From Chitinophaga sp. S165 (GTDB lineage Bacteria; Bacteroidota; Bacteroidia; Chitinophagales; Chitinophagaceae): 64,000 nt of DNA. Below the pieces are notes generated by a model that had not been told where the DNA came from, did not search any database, and worked only from the letters and a program-made list of their open reading frames with translations. A program made the translations under genes and the position numbers. The DNA lies in the NCBI RefSeq assembly GCF_003182155.1, contig NZ_QGTG01000003.1, positions 558,001 through 622,000 on the forward strand. Direction: 5' to 3'. Positions 52,777-61,093 of this stretch are shown here, piece after piece (the stretch's first letter is position 1; every line of letters starts with the position of its first letter).

Positions 52777-53724
52777 ATGAAAATATCCCTTATCGCTATA
52801 TTGGCGGTCGTAACCTTTATAACCGCGTGTAATCCAGGCAATTACCGATCTAACGATACTACTCGTCCCGTGGACTCGTTCAGGATATCAACTCGAGCTA
52901 CTGTAATTGATAAAACCGGCAAAGAGATGAAACTGGCTGATGTTATAAAGTCAGACAGCACCCTGGTAATGAGGTTGACGAAGCGGCATCCTGATATAAG
53001 CCAGCATATCCTATTATCGAAAGTAAGCTGGTTTACAGCGAAATATCCTCCCACAGATAGTATCATTGTACTTGCAGACGAGCTGCCATCGGATAGTGGC
53101 GGGGGATGGAAGGGAATATTGCGAACAGCATCCATTAAAATAAGAGTGTTTAAAATAGACAGTAGTTTACTGCCTGTTGATCTGGAAAGCCAGCAGCGGT
53201 CCTATGTCTTTTATCTAAATAAGAAATTGCAAGCAGGTGGAGTGTATGTACCTGATTCTCTGTATGGAGACAAGACCAATAACTATTTTGCAAGTGCTGC
53301 TGCTACTATGGGACGCGAACAAACAAATCCGTTGATCGAGCATACTAAGGGCGCTGCCAGGTATTATGGAACTTCCAATCGGTATACAGGGGCGTATTTT
53401 GGTAGCCGCCGGGTAGACGTAGGGGCGAGTGTTGTTAACAGAGCCTACTACGAAGACTTTACTTTCCTTAATACAGGAAGAGAGCCGCTTGTGATCTATA
53501 AGGTGAGGAATAACTGGAGTGGATCAGGATGCAGTGTTTCTATACCGGATAATTCTATCAGACCTGGACAGAGAGGTCGCATAAGGGTGTATTATAAGCC
53601 AGGGAGGAAGGGGACATTTCGTAATGAAGTGCGAGTATATAGTAATGCGTCCGGCAGTCCGCATACGTTTGTTATTACAGGAACAGCGATCAGCGAGAGA
53701 GGAGTTAGAACGACGAGGTATTAA
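52777..53724 (+). CDS. Lipoprotein with C-terminal DUF1573-like (ASH/Ig) domain
   Basis: The protein has 315 residues from ATG 52777. A TTG at 52750 would add nine residues before the lipobox signal MKISLIAILAVVTFITAC (Cys 18). Residues 20-200 are of unknown family. Residues about 225-305 (EDFTFLNTGREPLVIYKVRNNWSGSGCSVSIPDNSIRPGQRGRIRVYYKPGRKGTFRNEVRVYSN) match the DUF1573 Ig-like domain of Bacteroidota, though the usual CGC motif is reduced to one Cys. It is probably a periplasm-facing or surface lipoprotein; function unknown. It follows the symporter gene by 33 nt and may be co-transcribed. Confidence 0.8.
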   Translation: MKISLIAILAVVTFITACNPGNYRSNDTTRPVDSFRISTRATVIDKTGKEMKLADVIKSDSTLVMRLTKRHPDISQHILLSKVSWFTAKYPPTDSIIVLADELPSDSGGGWKGILRTASIKIRVFKIDSSLLPVDLESQQRSYVFYLNKKLQAGGVYVPDSLYGDKTNNYFASAAATMGREQTNPLIEHTKGAARYYGTSNRYTGAYFGSRRVDVGASVVNRAYYEDFTFLNTGREPLVIYKVRNNWSGSGCSVSIPDNSIRPGQRGRIRVYYKPGRKGTFRNEVRVYSNASGSPHTFVITGTAISERGVRTTRY

Positions 53725-53796
53725 GAATGAATCCAAAGATTAGTTTTTGCAGATCTTATAGTTATTTTTCATAGTTATAATAATAGCCTTATCCCA

Positions 53797-53931
53797 ATGA
53801 AATATCATTGCCAGAAAATAAAGGTATCCTTTATAAGGTTAAAGAAGCTGGGTTATAAAACAGAACCTGCCTTTTGCATGTATCTCGATATTAAAGGAAA
53901 TCCTTATCTGGAGCTATTGAAATTGGAATAG
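53797..53931 (+). CDS. Possible small protein (44 residues)
   Basis: ATG 53797 to TAG 53929-53931 encodes a basic peptide (MKYHCQKIKVSFIRLKKLGY, then ...EPAFCMYLDIKGNPYLELLKLE). It fills part of an otherwise empty 254-nt gap and has no frame competitor, but nothing else supports expression. It has no signal peptide or recognised domain. Confidence 0.3.
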   Translation: MKYHCQKIKVSFIRLKKLGYKTEPAFCMYLDIKGNPYLELLKLE

Positions 53932-53978
53932 TTAGATCAATCCCCCGTAATTCCTTATTTTCAGGTAAAAAAAGAATA

Positions 53979-54551
53979 ATGGTCCGCCGCATCTTATTTG
54001 TCTTTGTAGCCCTGTTGACCTTTACCAGGGCCTCTGCACAGTCTCTGCCAGTGGTTGATGTTTCCATGAGCCTGCTCAACTGGACCAAACATCTCAATGC
54101 CGATGTAGACAAGTATTTCACCAAAGAGAAAGGAGATGAGCTTACCCGGAACTTCGAAGCCTTCAGAAGGGACCTTACAACTTACATGAAGACAAGGAAA
54201 AACCTTTCTGATAATATTTTCCGGAAGGATATTGCCCCTGGTAAAAAGGACCCTGAAAATCTTGAGTTGCTGAAAACACAAATGGGGGACGTTATCCGGC
54301 AGATGCGTAATGTGACCGATCTCACTAACGACGAGTTACGTGCGGAAGGGGATAGGTTGAACGATAAGATACATAACGTATTGAACGGCGAAGGAACACA
54401 GTATTTATCTGCACTGGAAGTTTTCCTGGCCGGTCTGGACGTAAGTAAAAGAGACATCGCCCTGGATGCAAGTGTGGCGTATGACCGTTTACAACAGTCA
54501 ATCAGTCTGCTGGCTTCCGCACAGGATAAGATCAGCCGGAAGATGAAATAA
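53979..54551 (+). CDS. Hypothetical exported helical protein
   Basis: The protein has 190 residues with a signal peptide (MVRRILFVFVALLTFTRASAQ). The mature part is rich in charged residues and predicted to be all-helical (WTKHLNADVDKYFTKEKGDELTRNFEAFRRDLTTYM...). It contains LTNDELRAEGDRLNDKIHNVLNGEG, with no Cys and no enzyme motif. Family and role are unknown. It is probably monocistronic; the next gene is convergent. Confidence 0.65.
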   Translation: MVRRILFVFVALLTFTRASAQSLPVVDVSMSLLNWTKHLNADVDKYFTKEKGDELTRNFEAFRRDLTTYMKTRKNLSDNIFRKDIAPGKKDPENLELLKTQMGDVIRQMRNVTDLTNDELRAEGDRLNDKIHNVLNGEGTQYLSALEVFLAGLDVSKRDIALDASVAYDRLQQSISLLASAQDKISRKMK

Positions 54552-54594
54552 CATTGGCATTCCGGCTGGTATCATTGTTAAGCCTCATCATCTC

Positions 54595-54885
54595 TCAACT
54601 TCCGGCAAACGGTGTCCCGAAAATGCCGACCGCAAGTTCTACCCATACTACCATCAGGGCCAGTATAATCGCTCCGCATAGGAGGATACGGTGACGCGTT
54701 TGTTTTACCTTTCTCAGTACCAGCTCTATCATAAGACCTGTGCCCAAAAGTAGTATACCTGCGATGACAAAATCAGACAATGTCCACTTTACTTCATTTG
54801 TGAACTGCATTGCTATCAATGGTATGAGCAATACAAGTGCGGCAGTGGACATAATGCCCGTAAGCCTTTGATTTTGCGTGATCAT
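54595..54885 (-). CDS. Small membrane protein, three transmembrane helices
   Basis: The protein has 96 residues from ATG 54885. A longer reading frame (to 55086) adds a region with no coding look and overlaps the promoter below. Three hydrophobic helices are at about 12-29 (TAALVLLIPLIAMQF), 38-58 (FVIAGILLLGTGLMIELVL) and 68-88 (ILLCGAIILALMVVWVELAV). The N-terminus MITQNQRLTGIM is cytosolic. It resembles small Bacteroidota inner-membrane proteins of unknown function. Confidence 0.65.
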   Translation of the reverse strand: MITQNQRLTGIMSTAALVLLIPLIAMQFTNEVKWTLSDFVIAGILLLGTGLMIELVLRKVKQTRHRILLCGAIILALMVVWVELAVGIFGTPFAGS

Positions 54886-55041
54886 AGTGTGTTGTTTTTG
54901 AGAGATAATTGAATGAGGTCCCGACAAGATACCGCTACCAGAACTAAACGCAACGCCTTTGCTGCAATAGTCATATTTGATTAAGAGTGACAGTAATTTA
55001 CGCTGGCAGAAATGGATAAAATACCTCCTCTTAGGGTCTGA

Positions 55042-55073
55042 TAAAAGTACTTTGTATATCAAAGTAAAGGCAA
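55042..55073 (-). promoter_or_regulatory. Promoter with embedded inverted repeat upstream of the small membrane gene
   Basis: On the minus strand TTG (55071-55073) and TACTTTTA (55042-55049, TAnnTTTG with one mismatch) are 21 nt apart. Inside the spacer lies a perfect inverted repeat TACTTTG-N5-CAAAGTA (55048-55066), positioned where a repressor would block the promoter. The start codon is about 160 nt further on. Confidence 0.45.
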
Positions 55074-55134
55074 ATTTTGAGAACAAGCAAATTTTTTTGC
55101 TGATAAACTGTTTGGCTATCTTAATTAGTTATTG

Positions 55135-56421
55135 TTATTGAAAATCGTTTTTATAAACAACGGTACCATCACCGCCGGAAAGTTCTATGTCATCAATTTC
55201 ACAAAGGCCGTTTGAGCTGAATATCAGCCCGGTGATAAGTCCTGATGATTTAGTGTAGGATTTGGCGAATATTTCTTTCTGGTCAATATAGAACCGGGCG
55301 TCCTTATTTTTCACAATGACCTCGATATTATGCCATTGATGGATATCGCAGCCAAAACCTGAGAGGTCGGTGGTTTTACCACTCATGAAATGTTCTCCTA
55401 CATTCGTATTGATGGTGCCGATGCAACCGGGAAGGGTAGTGAAGAAGTATAATGAATTGCTCTGACCACATATTTCATGCATGATAGTCGGGCACATCAC
55501 ATTTTTAAGCGCAGTAAATCTCATCCTTACTTTGAACCGGAAGTTATCGCTGCTCACATTGAATGCTTCAGGGAAGAAGGCGTACGTGTAAAAGTTTTCA
55601 TGTTGGGGATCGATTTTGCTGTTAACAATATCCTCTGCTGTAAGGGATAGTTTACCATCCTTTACCGGTGTTGCAGGACGGATATAAGTAGGCAGGCCCT
55701 TAAAGAGCGCAGGCTTGCTGAAAAAGAACCAGTCCCTGGTCGGGATGCTTACATCGATAGTTTTAACCACTTTGTTATTGACGAACAGCTTGGCGTTATG
55801 ATAACCAGGTTCATAGTATATATCAGTCAGGGTATGAGCATGTTTGTCAATTTTTACCCTCCGGTCCCTGTCCCACGACTGCTGGATAAAGAAGCTGTCG
55901 CCATTTACCTTACTGACATCATATGTGAATACAACGGTATTGGGAATGTCATTGCTCGTGACCTTTTTAACTGAAAAACCGATATCTTTTTCATTGATGA
56001 TGTCATTTGTTGAGAAATAGTTATATGACACGATCATCAGGAAAAGAAGAACAGCAATACCCGGAATAAATAATTTATAGGAGAACCAGTGCTTTTTGCC
56101 TGCGGGAAGGGAGACCGGAGGAACGGAAGACAAATCATCTGCGTCCTTTATCTTTTCTTGTTCTTTTATCCTGAGGTCCTGCCAGCTGTCATATCCAAGG
56201 CAGATGCCGATGGCGTTGAGTGTTGCGACCTGTGGTAGCCTGTTGAACTGGCCGTGTAACAACCGTTTGATGGTGGAAACGCTAATGAGGATGCCGGTGC
56301 GTTGTTCTATTTCGGCAGACAAGTGTTCAAAGTCTCGCTGCCGTAAGGATTCCGGATCGGACAACCCTGCCTTACGGCTGATTTCCTGCAGGCAGATTTT
56401 TATCAGTTCCTTATCGCTCAT
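55135..56421 (-). CDS. Membrane-spanning HTH regulator with lectin-fold-like extracytoplasmic domain
   Basis: The protein has 428 residues. Residues about 1-85 are a cytoplasmic DNA-binding-like domain with a helix-turn-helix pattern (LSAEIEQRTGILISVSTIKRLLHGQFNRLPQVATLNAIGICLGYDSWQDL). One transmembrane helix follows at about 113-132 (LFIPGIAVLLFLMIVSYNYF). The outside part (about 135-428) has a PKD/Ig-like stretch and a C-terminal concanavalin-type sandwich pattern (FRFKVRMRFTALKN...HQWHNIEVIVKNKDARFYIDQKEIF...SNGLCEIDDIELSG). This is the topology of one-step sensors such as CadC/ToxR. A sensory role is inferred. Three phased direct repeats lie upstream. Confidence 0.7.
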   Translation of the reverse strand: MSDKELIKICLQEISRKAGLSDPESLRQRDFEHLSAEIEQRTGILISVSTIKRLLHGQFNRLPQVATLNAIGICLGYDSWQDLRIKEQEKIKDADDLSSVPPVSLPAGKKHWFSYKLFIPGIAVLLFLMIVSYNYFSTNDIINEKDIGFSVKKVTSNDIPNTVVFTYDVSKVNGDSFFIQQSWDRDRRVKIDKHAHTLTDIYYEPGYHNAKLFVNNKVVKTIDVSIPTRDWFFFSKPALFKGLPTYIRPATPVKDGKLSLTAEDIVNSKIDPQHENFYTYAFFPEAFNVSSDNFRFKVRMRFTALKNVMCPTIMHEICGQSNSLYFFTTLPGCIGTINTNVGEHFMSGKTTDLSGFGCDIHQWHNIEVIVKNKDARFYIDQKEIFAKSYTKSSGLITGLIFSSNGLCEIDDIELSGGDGTVVYKNDFQ

Positions 56422-56437
56422 ATTAGGTTGATCGCAG

Positions 56438-56466
56438 TTTGAATAGCTTTTGAATGGGTTTTGAAT
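56438..56466. repeat. Three TTTGAAT direct repeats with 11-bp period
   Basis: TTTGAAT begins at 56438, 56449 and 56460, exactly one helical turn apart. It lies in the 117-nt gap between the divergent regulator gene (start 56421) and the membrane-protein gene (56539). This is what a cooperative binding site on one DNA face looks like, possibly for the adjacent HTH protein. Confidence 0.6.
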
Positions 56467-56538
56467 GAGAATTTAACAGGCCTTCACCGACTTTTGGAAG
56501 TACAAACCAATTAAAAATAACGATTAAAATTGTAACCA

Positions 56539-57051
56539 ATGACCCGATTCTGGAAAGCTGTATTACTAACAACACTGTTGGCAGGTACCCTGGACATTAT
56601 AGCTGCGCATGTAGACCAAACCATTCGTACGGGTGCTTTCCCGGTCAGGATGTTTTATATTATTGCAGCTGGCGCTATTGGCTTGAAAAACGCTCTCAAT
56701 GGAGGACCGGGTATCATCTTATTGGGAATATTCATTCACTATTTTATATCCTTTTCTTTTACGCTGCTGTTCTTCCTGCTGTATCCCACAATAACCAGGT
56801 TATCAACCAATAAATATCTCAACGGGGGATTGTTTGGTTTAATTGTTTGGGTAACAATGAATTTTATAGTGTTACCACTTACTGCACTTCCTGATAAACC
56901 GTTTGTTTTTAATGTACAGGCAGCAGTAGGATTTTTAGTGTTAATGGTGGTGTTTGGGATACCGGTATCAATAATGGTCCATAAATATTATAAGTCGGGA
57001 ATAAATGAGGCAAAACGAGTAACGGAAACCATGAAGGGTTCATATAAATAG
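56539..57051 (+). CDS. Integral membrane protein, DUF1440/YagU-like
   Basis: The protein has 170 residues with four hydrophobic helices at about 7-25, 60-85, 98-118 and 125-148. Motifs TLLAGTLDIIAAHVDQ, FIHYFISFSFTLLFFLLYP and GLFGLIVWVTMNFIVLPLTALP fit the DUF1440/YagU-type inner-membrane proteins, linked in E. coli to acid stress; that link is weak here. The start codon follows an AT-rich leader. It is divergent from the HTH regulator and may be its target. Confidence 0.7.
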   Translation: MTRFWKAVLLTTLLAGTLDIIAAHVDQTIRTGAFPVRMFYIIAAGAIGLKNALNGGPGIILLGIFIHYFISFSFTLLFFLLYPTITRLSTNKYLNGGLFGLIVWVTMNFIVLPLTALPDKPFVFNVQAAVGFLVLMVVFGIPVSIMVHKYYKSGINEAKRVTETMKGSYK

Positions 57052-57394
57052 AGCTACAAACTAAACCTGCCAGTGGGTACGGGGGGATGGTTTGACACCA
57101 CGTATCGCTCCGGACGCCTTCCTTTTAGTTGTTTACAGCAAAAGGAAGGTTGTCTGCGGGCGATTTTAGCATTATTTCCCAATGCCTTCCACTTATGTTC
57201 TTCTCCCGTCATAAGCGCCTTTTAGCTGCGATCCATCAGGCTGTTCTGATATAAAGGAAAAAAGACTAATTTTCGATGATTTTATATGAACGAATGCAAC
57301 AGCGGATAATATGCTGTGTACATTAGCGTGAAGAGTGGCGGGTAAGTAGTAGAAGATCAATAGAATAATATTCATCATTCATAAAATAGATAAA
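57052..57394. other. Intergenic region with a 10-bp hairpin
   Basis: No gene is supported. CCTTCCTTTT (57117-57126) and AAAAGGAAGG (57140-57149) form a perfect stem with a 13-nt loop; no T-run follows on the plus strand, so it is a weak terminator at best. The region from 57230 on is AT-rich and probably holds the promoter of the next gene. The GC-rich part at 57070-57120 looks out of place and could be a remnant. Confidence 0.4.
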
Positions 57395-57697
57395 ATGGAT
57401 ACTCAGGACAGACAATTATATCTTCAGGAAGTACTTGAATTAACCGAATTGTTAAACACAGAATGGGTAGATCTGAAGAAACTGTTAGTCGAAAATAACA
57501 TTAATCTGGAAGGCGCGTACATGGTCGTATATCTTGAAGGTAAGAGCGATGGTGCTGAGTATGGTATTATACTAACAGCTGACAAAAAACTCATCCGCTT
57601 CATTGCCAAAGATGGTGGCATCACATTGCAGGAGCTTGAAGACAGGGCCACTGCAGAAGTTGAATTTCCAACAATAATCGTGGCGATGGAATTATAA
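57395..57697 (+). CDS. Hypothetical small acidic protein
   Basis: The protein has 100 residues, is acidic and has no signal peptide. Two parts are visible: an N-terminal helix (YLQEVLELTELLNTEWVDLKKLLVENNINLEGAYMV) and a small beta-rich tail (GAEYGIILTADKKLIRFIAKDGGITLQELEDRATAEVEFPTIIVAMEL). No family is recognised. It appears monocistronic, with a terminator about 65 nt downstream. Confidence 0.6.
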   Translation: MDTQDRQLYLQEVLELTELLNTEWVDLKKLLVENNINLEGAYMVVYLEGKSDGAEYGIILTADKKLIRFIAKDGGITLQELEDRATAEVEFPTIIVAMEL

Positions 57698-57763
57698 CTG
57701 CGCATGTACGCAGTATAACGATCGCTGCCATATAATTTTCATTAATCCATCAGAAGAGAATGC

Positions 57764-57798
57764 TTACGCTCGTGACGGCCACGGGCGTAATTTTTTTT
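57764..57798 (+). terminator. Rho-independent terminator
   Basis: TTACGCTCGTG (57764-57774) and CACGGGCGTAA (57780-57790) pair with one T-G and a five-nt loop, followed by eight T. The remainder of the gap to 57990 shows no gene. Confidence 0.85.
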
Positions 57799-57990
57799 AT
57801 TTGTGAGGCAACCCATTTAAGTATTCCTCGTATTAATAAGTAGTGAAAGCCATATCTTTTCTTTACCCCGTTATGAAACCATAAGACTGAATCAACGCTG
57901 CTACCGGTAAAGAAGATCATCATATATGCCCCATTCCTATCACGATCTTAATCAATTGATGATTTCCTAACAGTCTAAAATCGATTATTT

Positions 57991-59400
57991 ATGAAGATCA
58001 ATTCCACTAAAGCCAACTGCATGCTGCGCAACTTTGCCGGCCCTGTTACAGTTGCCCTGTTTGCTGTACTGTTTGTATCTCCGGGCTGCCAGAAAGATGA
58101 TGACAAACCTCCCAAAGCTGTAGACACAAAAGTAATTGCGGAAAACCTTGTATCTCCGTTGGGTCTGGTGGAAGCGCCAGACAGAAGTCACCGGTTATTT
58201 ATCCATGACCAGATCGGTAAGATCTGGATCGTTGATGGCGATGGAACGAAGTTATCTACTCCTTTTCTTGATGTGACCAGCAGGATGGTCGCATTGAATC
58301 CAAATTATGACGAACGCGGTTTATTGGGATTCGCTTTTCATCCCAACTTTGGTAACAATGGAAAGTTTTACATCTATTACACATTGCCTCCCCGTGCCGG
58401 TGGCCCCGAAGGAGGAGGTGCCTGGAATAACTTAAGCCGTATTTCAGAGTTCAGGGTTTCTGCCAGTGATCCTAATATGGCGGACATCAACACAGAGAAG
58501 GTAATACTTGAACTGGATGACCCGCAGAGCAACCATAACGGCGGTTCTATCGGCTTTGGTGAGGATGGTTACCTGTACATCGCCATTGGGGATGGTGGTG
58601 CAGCAAACGATGTGGCTCCCGGACATGTGGAAGACTGGTATGATGTAAACCGTGGAGGTAATGGGCAGGATGTTGAAGCAAACCTGTTCGGTAACATTCT
58701 ACGCATAGATGTGAATAGTGGAAGTCCTTATGGTATTCCTGCAAGTAACCCCTTTGTAGGCAAGCCTGGTATGGATGAGATCTGGGCGTACGGTTTCCGC
58801 AATCCTTACCGTTTTTCATTTGATATGGGCGGATCCCATTGGTTGTACGTTGGTGATGCCGGTCAGGCGCTTTATGAAGAGATCGATGTGGTGACTAAAG
58901 GTGGTAACTATGGCTGGAATGTAAAGGAAGGGACACACTGCTTTGATGCAGCTAACAATACCGTGGAGCTGCCCGGTTGTCCGGTGCAGGATACCATGGG
59001 TAAACAGTTGATCGATCCTGTGATAGAAATGAACAATGCGAACAATCCTAAAGGAGGCAAGGCTACTACAATAATAGGAGGGAACGTGTACCGTGGTAAT
59101 GCTCTGCCGCAACTGAGAGGAAAATACATCTTTGGTATTTTCTCTCAACCGGGTGGTACGCCTAATGCAGAATTATATACCAGTAGTCCGGCGGGCAGCG
59201 GTTTATGGTCTTTTACTGAGCTGATCCTGAAAGATCGTCCCAATGATATAGGTTACTACCTGAAAGGTTTTGGGCAGGACCAGGAGGGAGAAGTATACGT
59301 TACAGTTTCCGGAGTGGCAGGACCATCAGGAAATACTGGTAAGGTGCTGAAGCTTGTTGCAGAAAAGAAAGATAACAACGGTCATGGTGGTAAATACTAG
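57991..59400 (+). CDS. PQQ-dependent sugar dehydrogenase-like lipoprotein
   Basis: The protein has 469 residues. The signal region ends in a lipobox VSPGC (Cys 33), so it is a lipoprotein. The six-bladed propeller of soluble glucose dehydrogenase/HHIP-type is seen from VSPLGLVEAPDRSHRLFIHDQIGKIWIV, NYDERGLLGFAFHPNF, QSNHNGGSIGFGEDGYLYIAIGDGG (the conserved His/Gly region near the catalytic site), WAYGFRNPYRFSFD and GGNYGWNVKEGTHCFD. It would oxidise aldoses with PQQ in the periplasm or at the surface. Many members use unknown sugars, so the substrate is unassigned. Monocistronic, with a strong terminator. Confidence 0.9.
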   Translation: MKINSTKANCMLRNFAGPVTVALFAVLFVSPGCQKDDDKPPKAVDTKVIAENLVSPLGLVEAPDRSHRLFIHDQIGKIWIVDGDGTKLSTPFLDVTSRMVALNPNYDERGLLGFAFHPNFGNNGKFYIYYTLPPRAGGPEGGGAWNNLSRISEFRVSASDPNMADINTEKVILELDDPQSNHNGGSIGFGEDGYLYIAIGDGGAANDVAPGHVEDWYDVNRGGNGQDVEANLFGNILRIDVNSGSPYGIPASNPFVGKPGMDEIWAYGFRNPYRFSFDMGGSHWLYVGDAGQALYEEIDVVTKGGNYGWNVKEGTHCFDAANNTVELPGCPVQDTMGKQLIDPVIEMNNANNPKGGKATTIIGGNVYRGNALPQLRGKYIFGIFSQPGGTPNAELYTSSPAGSGLWSFTELILKDRPNDIGYYLKGFGQDQEGEVYVTVSGVAGPSGNTGKVLKLVAEKKDNNGHGGKY

Positions 59401-59419
59401 CCTTTTAACCGGTACGCTC

Positions 59420-59451
59420 AAGCCCCCTGGTCTGACCAGGGGGCTTTTTTT
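59420..59451 (+). terminator. Terminator of the sugar dehydrogenase gene
   Basis: AAGCCCCCTGG (59420-59430) and CCAGGGGGCTT (59436-59446) form a perfect 11-bp GC-rich stem with a five-nt loop and a T-run. Confidence 0.92.
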
Positions 59452-59526
59452 ATCGCTTCTTCAAATGCCTGATAAGGGTCCAGTGATACCCACTTCGCTT
59501 TAGTAATTCATTTATAAACCGTAGTC

Positions 59527-59619
59527 AAGCCATATATAAGCCGTATATAACCCATATCTTTTAAATACGGGTTATATATGGCTTATATACGGGTTATATA
59601 CGGGTTATATATGGGTTAT
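59527..59619. repeat. 11-bp tandem repeat with inverted copies
   Basis: Right part 59569-59619: four full units GGGTTATATAT, GGCTTATATAC, GGGTTATATAC, GGGTTATATAT and a partial GGGTTAT. Left part 59527-59557 holds about 2.8 units in the opposite orientation (AAGCC-ATATATAAGCC-GTATATAACCC-ATAT). The two can fold into a long AT-rich hairpin with alternative registers. It lies in the 450-nt gap between the sugar dehydrogenase and HopJ genes, where no gene is supported; its function is unknown. Confidence 0.8.
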
Positions 59620-59850
59620 CTCACCTAAATCCCTATGATAGCGGCTTTACAACGCTAGTTGAGAATACTTGTTTTGTTATAAACGATAAATTATTGTTTT
59701 ATATTTTAGTTTTATTTATTATGTGATGATTTTTGAAAAGAGAAAGTGCACATTTATGATGTCTGGCATGTCTTTTAAAGTTCTATTTTTGACCTGTTAA
59801 ACGGGGTGTACAGTTAGCACCTTCACATTGATTTATAGAAAGTAATCCGG

Positions 59851-60192
59851 ATGAAAGAACAAATAGCAACCCTGATTGAAAAATTAAAGGCCAATTCAAT
59901 CATGTTTAAAGATGTAATAGCTTTTATAGAAACTTATTACCAACATCAGCCAACGGCCTTCAAAAACGGGGAGGCGTATAATGAAGCAACTCAAAATCAG
60001 GGTAGCGCCAAGGTTTTCGCTTTCGCGAAGCTGAACGGGTTAAGTAAAGAAGATACGCTCTACTTATTTGCTGAACATTATCAGTCGGTATTGAATACTC
60101 CGGATGCCACCGATCACCAGAATATCAGGCAATTTATGTTGCATGGCTGGCAGGGTGTCGTACTGGAAGGTGAGGCGTTGCTTGCGAAGTAA
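59851..60192 (+). CDS. HopJ type III effector family protein
   Basis: The protein has 113 residues and is cytosolic. The whole chain matches the HopJ family: MFKDVIAFIETYYQHQPTAFKNG, QNQGSAKVFAFAKLNGLSKEDTLYLFAEHYQSVL, then DATDHQNIRQFMLHGW. Despite the name, derived from a Pseudomonas syringae effector, members are widespread in bacteria without type III secretion and their function is unknown. An intense 20-bp hairpin terminator follows. Confidence 0.85.
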   Translation: MKEQIATLIEKLKANSIMFKDVIAFIETYYQHQPTAFKNGEAYNEATQNQGSAKVFAFAKLNGLSKEDTLYLFAEHYQSVLNTPDATDHQNIRQFMLHGWQGVVLEGEALLAK

Positions 60193-60216
60193 TGCGAGGT
60201 GCCTCTTAGCTAAAGT

Positions 60217-60264
60217 AATCAGAAAGGCCATAAATCTCCGGATTTATGGCCTTTCTGATTAAAA
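60217..60264. terminator. Long perfect hairpin after the HopJ gene
   Basis: AATCAGAAAGGCCATAAATC (60217-60236) and its exact complement (60241-60260) form a 20-bp stem with loop TCCG; A and T tracts lie outside. It probably terminates transcription from the left. The remaining gap to 60414 shows no gene. Confidence 0.85.
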
Positions 60265-60414
60265 AGGTATAAAGATGTCGCTAACGCATAAAAAAGGCTT
60301 TAATGGCGCTTTCCTGCGAATATCCGATAGGTACGCCCAACTTTTGATATTTGCACGGTATCTAGACAGAGATTCGTTCTTATGATAAGGCTTATTTTGA
60401 CCATTAGTGACTAC

Positions 60415-60957
60415 TTATTGACAAAGGACTTCTGCAAACTTTTTGGTCGTGTAAGCCTTTAGAAGTTTGTAAGATATTTTTAGCGCATCTGCTGCTGTTT
60501 GTTCTGCAGGGACGATGTTTTTGTCGTCCATGTAACGCAGTACCTGATCATCTTTAACATAAGTACGATGTTCGGTCTTTGTTTCCGGGCCTATTGCTGG
60601 TCCGCCGATAAGCGTTTCATAGCAGAAAATGAATTTACCTGACTGGAAATAGAATTCACGATTCCAGCTACCATCTCCTATACTGCCTGATTCGACGATC
60701 TTTACGATTTCCTTTTTCTGGTTGAGGAAGTACTTCACCTGTCCTTCTTCCACGCATCCTTCAGCCTCGTATTTGAAAGCTTCTGTTGTGAGTTTAGCAG
60801 TATTTATGTTCCTGTACTCAGCACGGATAACATTGATGGCAGCCGTAGTATCTATTCCGGAAGTTGGCATTGTGGCTCTTTGCGAGGCAAGGGTTTTTAC
60901 CCCGGTCATGCCGGTGATTGCCAGCAGGATGATCGGGGTACGGATAAATAAGGTCAT
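60415..60957 (-). CDS. Hypothetical exported protein
   Basis: The protein has 180 residues with a signal peptide (MTLFIRTPIILLAITGMTGVKTLASQ). It is mixed alpha/beta, with two Cys (GCVEEGQVKYFLNQKKE; YCETLIGG...), the pattern VEEGQVKYFLNQKKEIVKIVESGSIGDGSWNREFYFQSGKFIF, which is typical of small Bacteroidota periplasmic proteins, and a long C-terminal helix. No family is assigned. It is transcribed divergently from the next gene. Confidence 0.65.
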   Translation of the reverse strand: MTLFIRTPIILLAITGMTGVKTLASQRATMPTSGIDTTAAINVIRAEYRNINTAKLTTEAFKYEAEGCVEEGQVKYFLNQKKEIVKIVESGSIGDGSWNREFYFQSGKFIFCYETLIGGPAIGPETKTEHRTYVKDDQVLRYMDDKNIVPAEQTAADALKISYKLLKAYTTKKFAEVLCQ

Positions 60958-61093
60958 ATTGAATAGGCGTTATTACAGTATGAAAGTATAAAATGTTATT
61001 TTAAACATATTATTAAATCTTAGAAAATTGTTGACCGGTAGGCCGGACTGGTCATACTTACAGAAAATGGACCGGCTTTCCTATCTTAGTATC

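Noticed and set aside
57052..57394. GC-rich patch and hairpin suggesting an IS or transposase remnant
   Set aside because: No terminal repeats, target duplication or transposase motif can be seen; left as an unexplained gap.
59851..60192. Type III secretion effector, by family name
   Set aside because: HopJ-family proteins occur widely without type III systems and no such secretion genes are present here.
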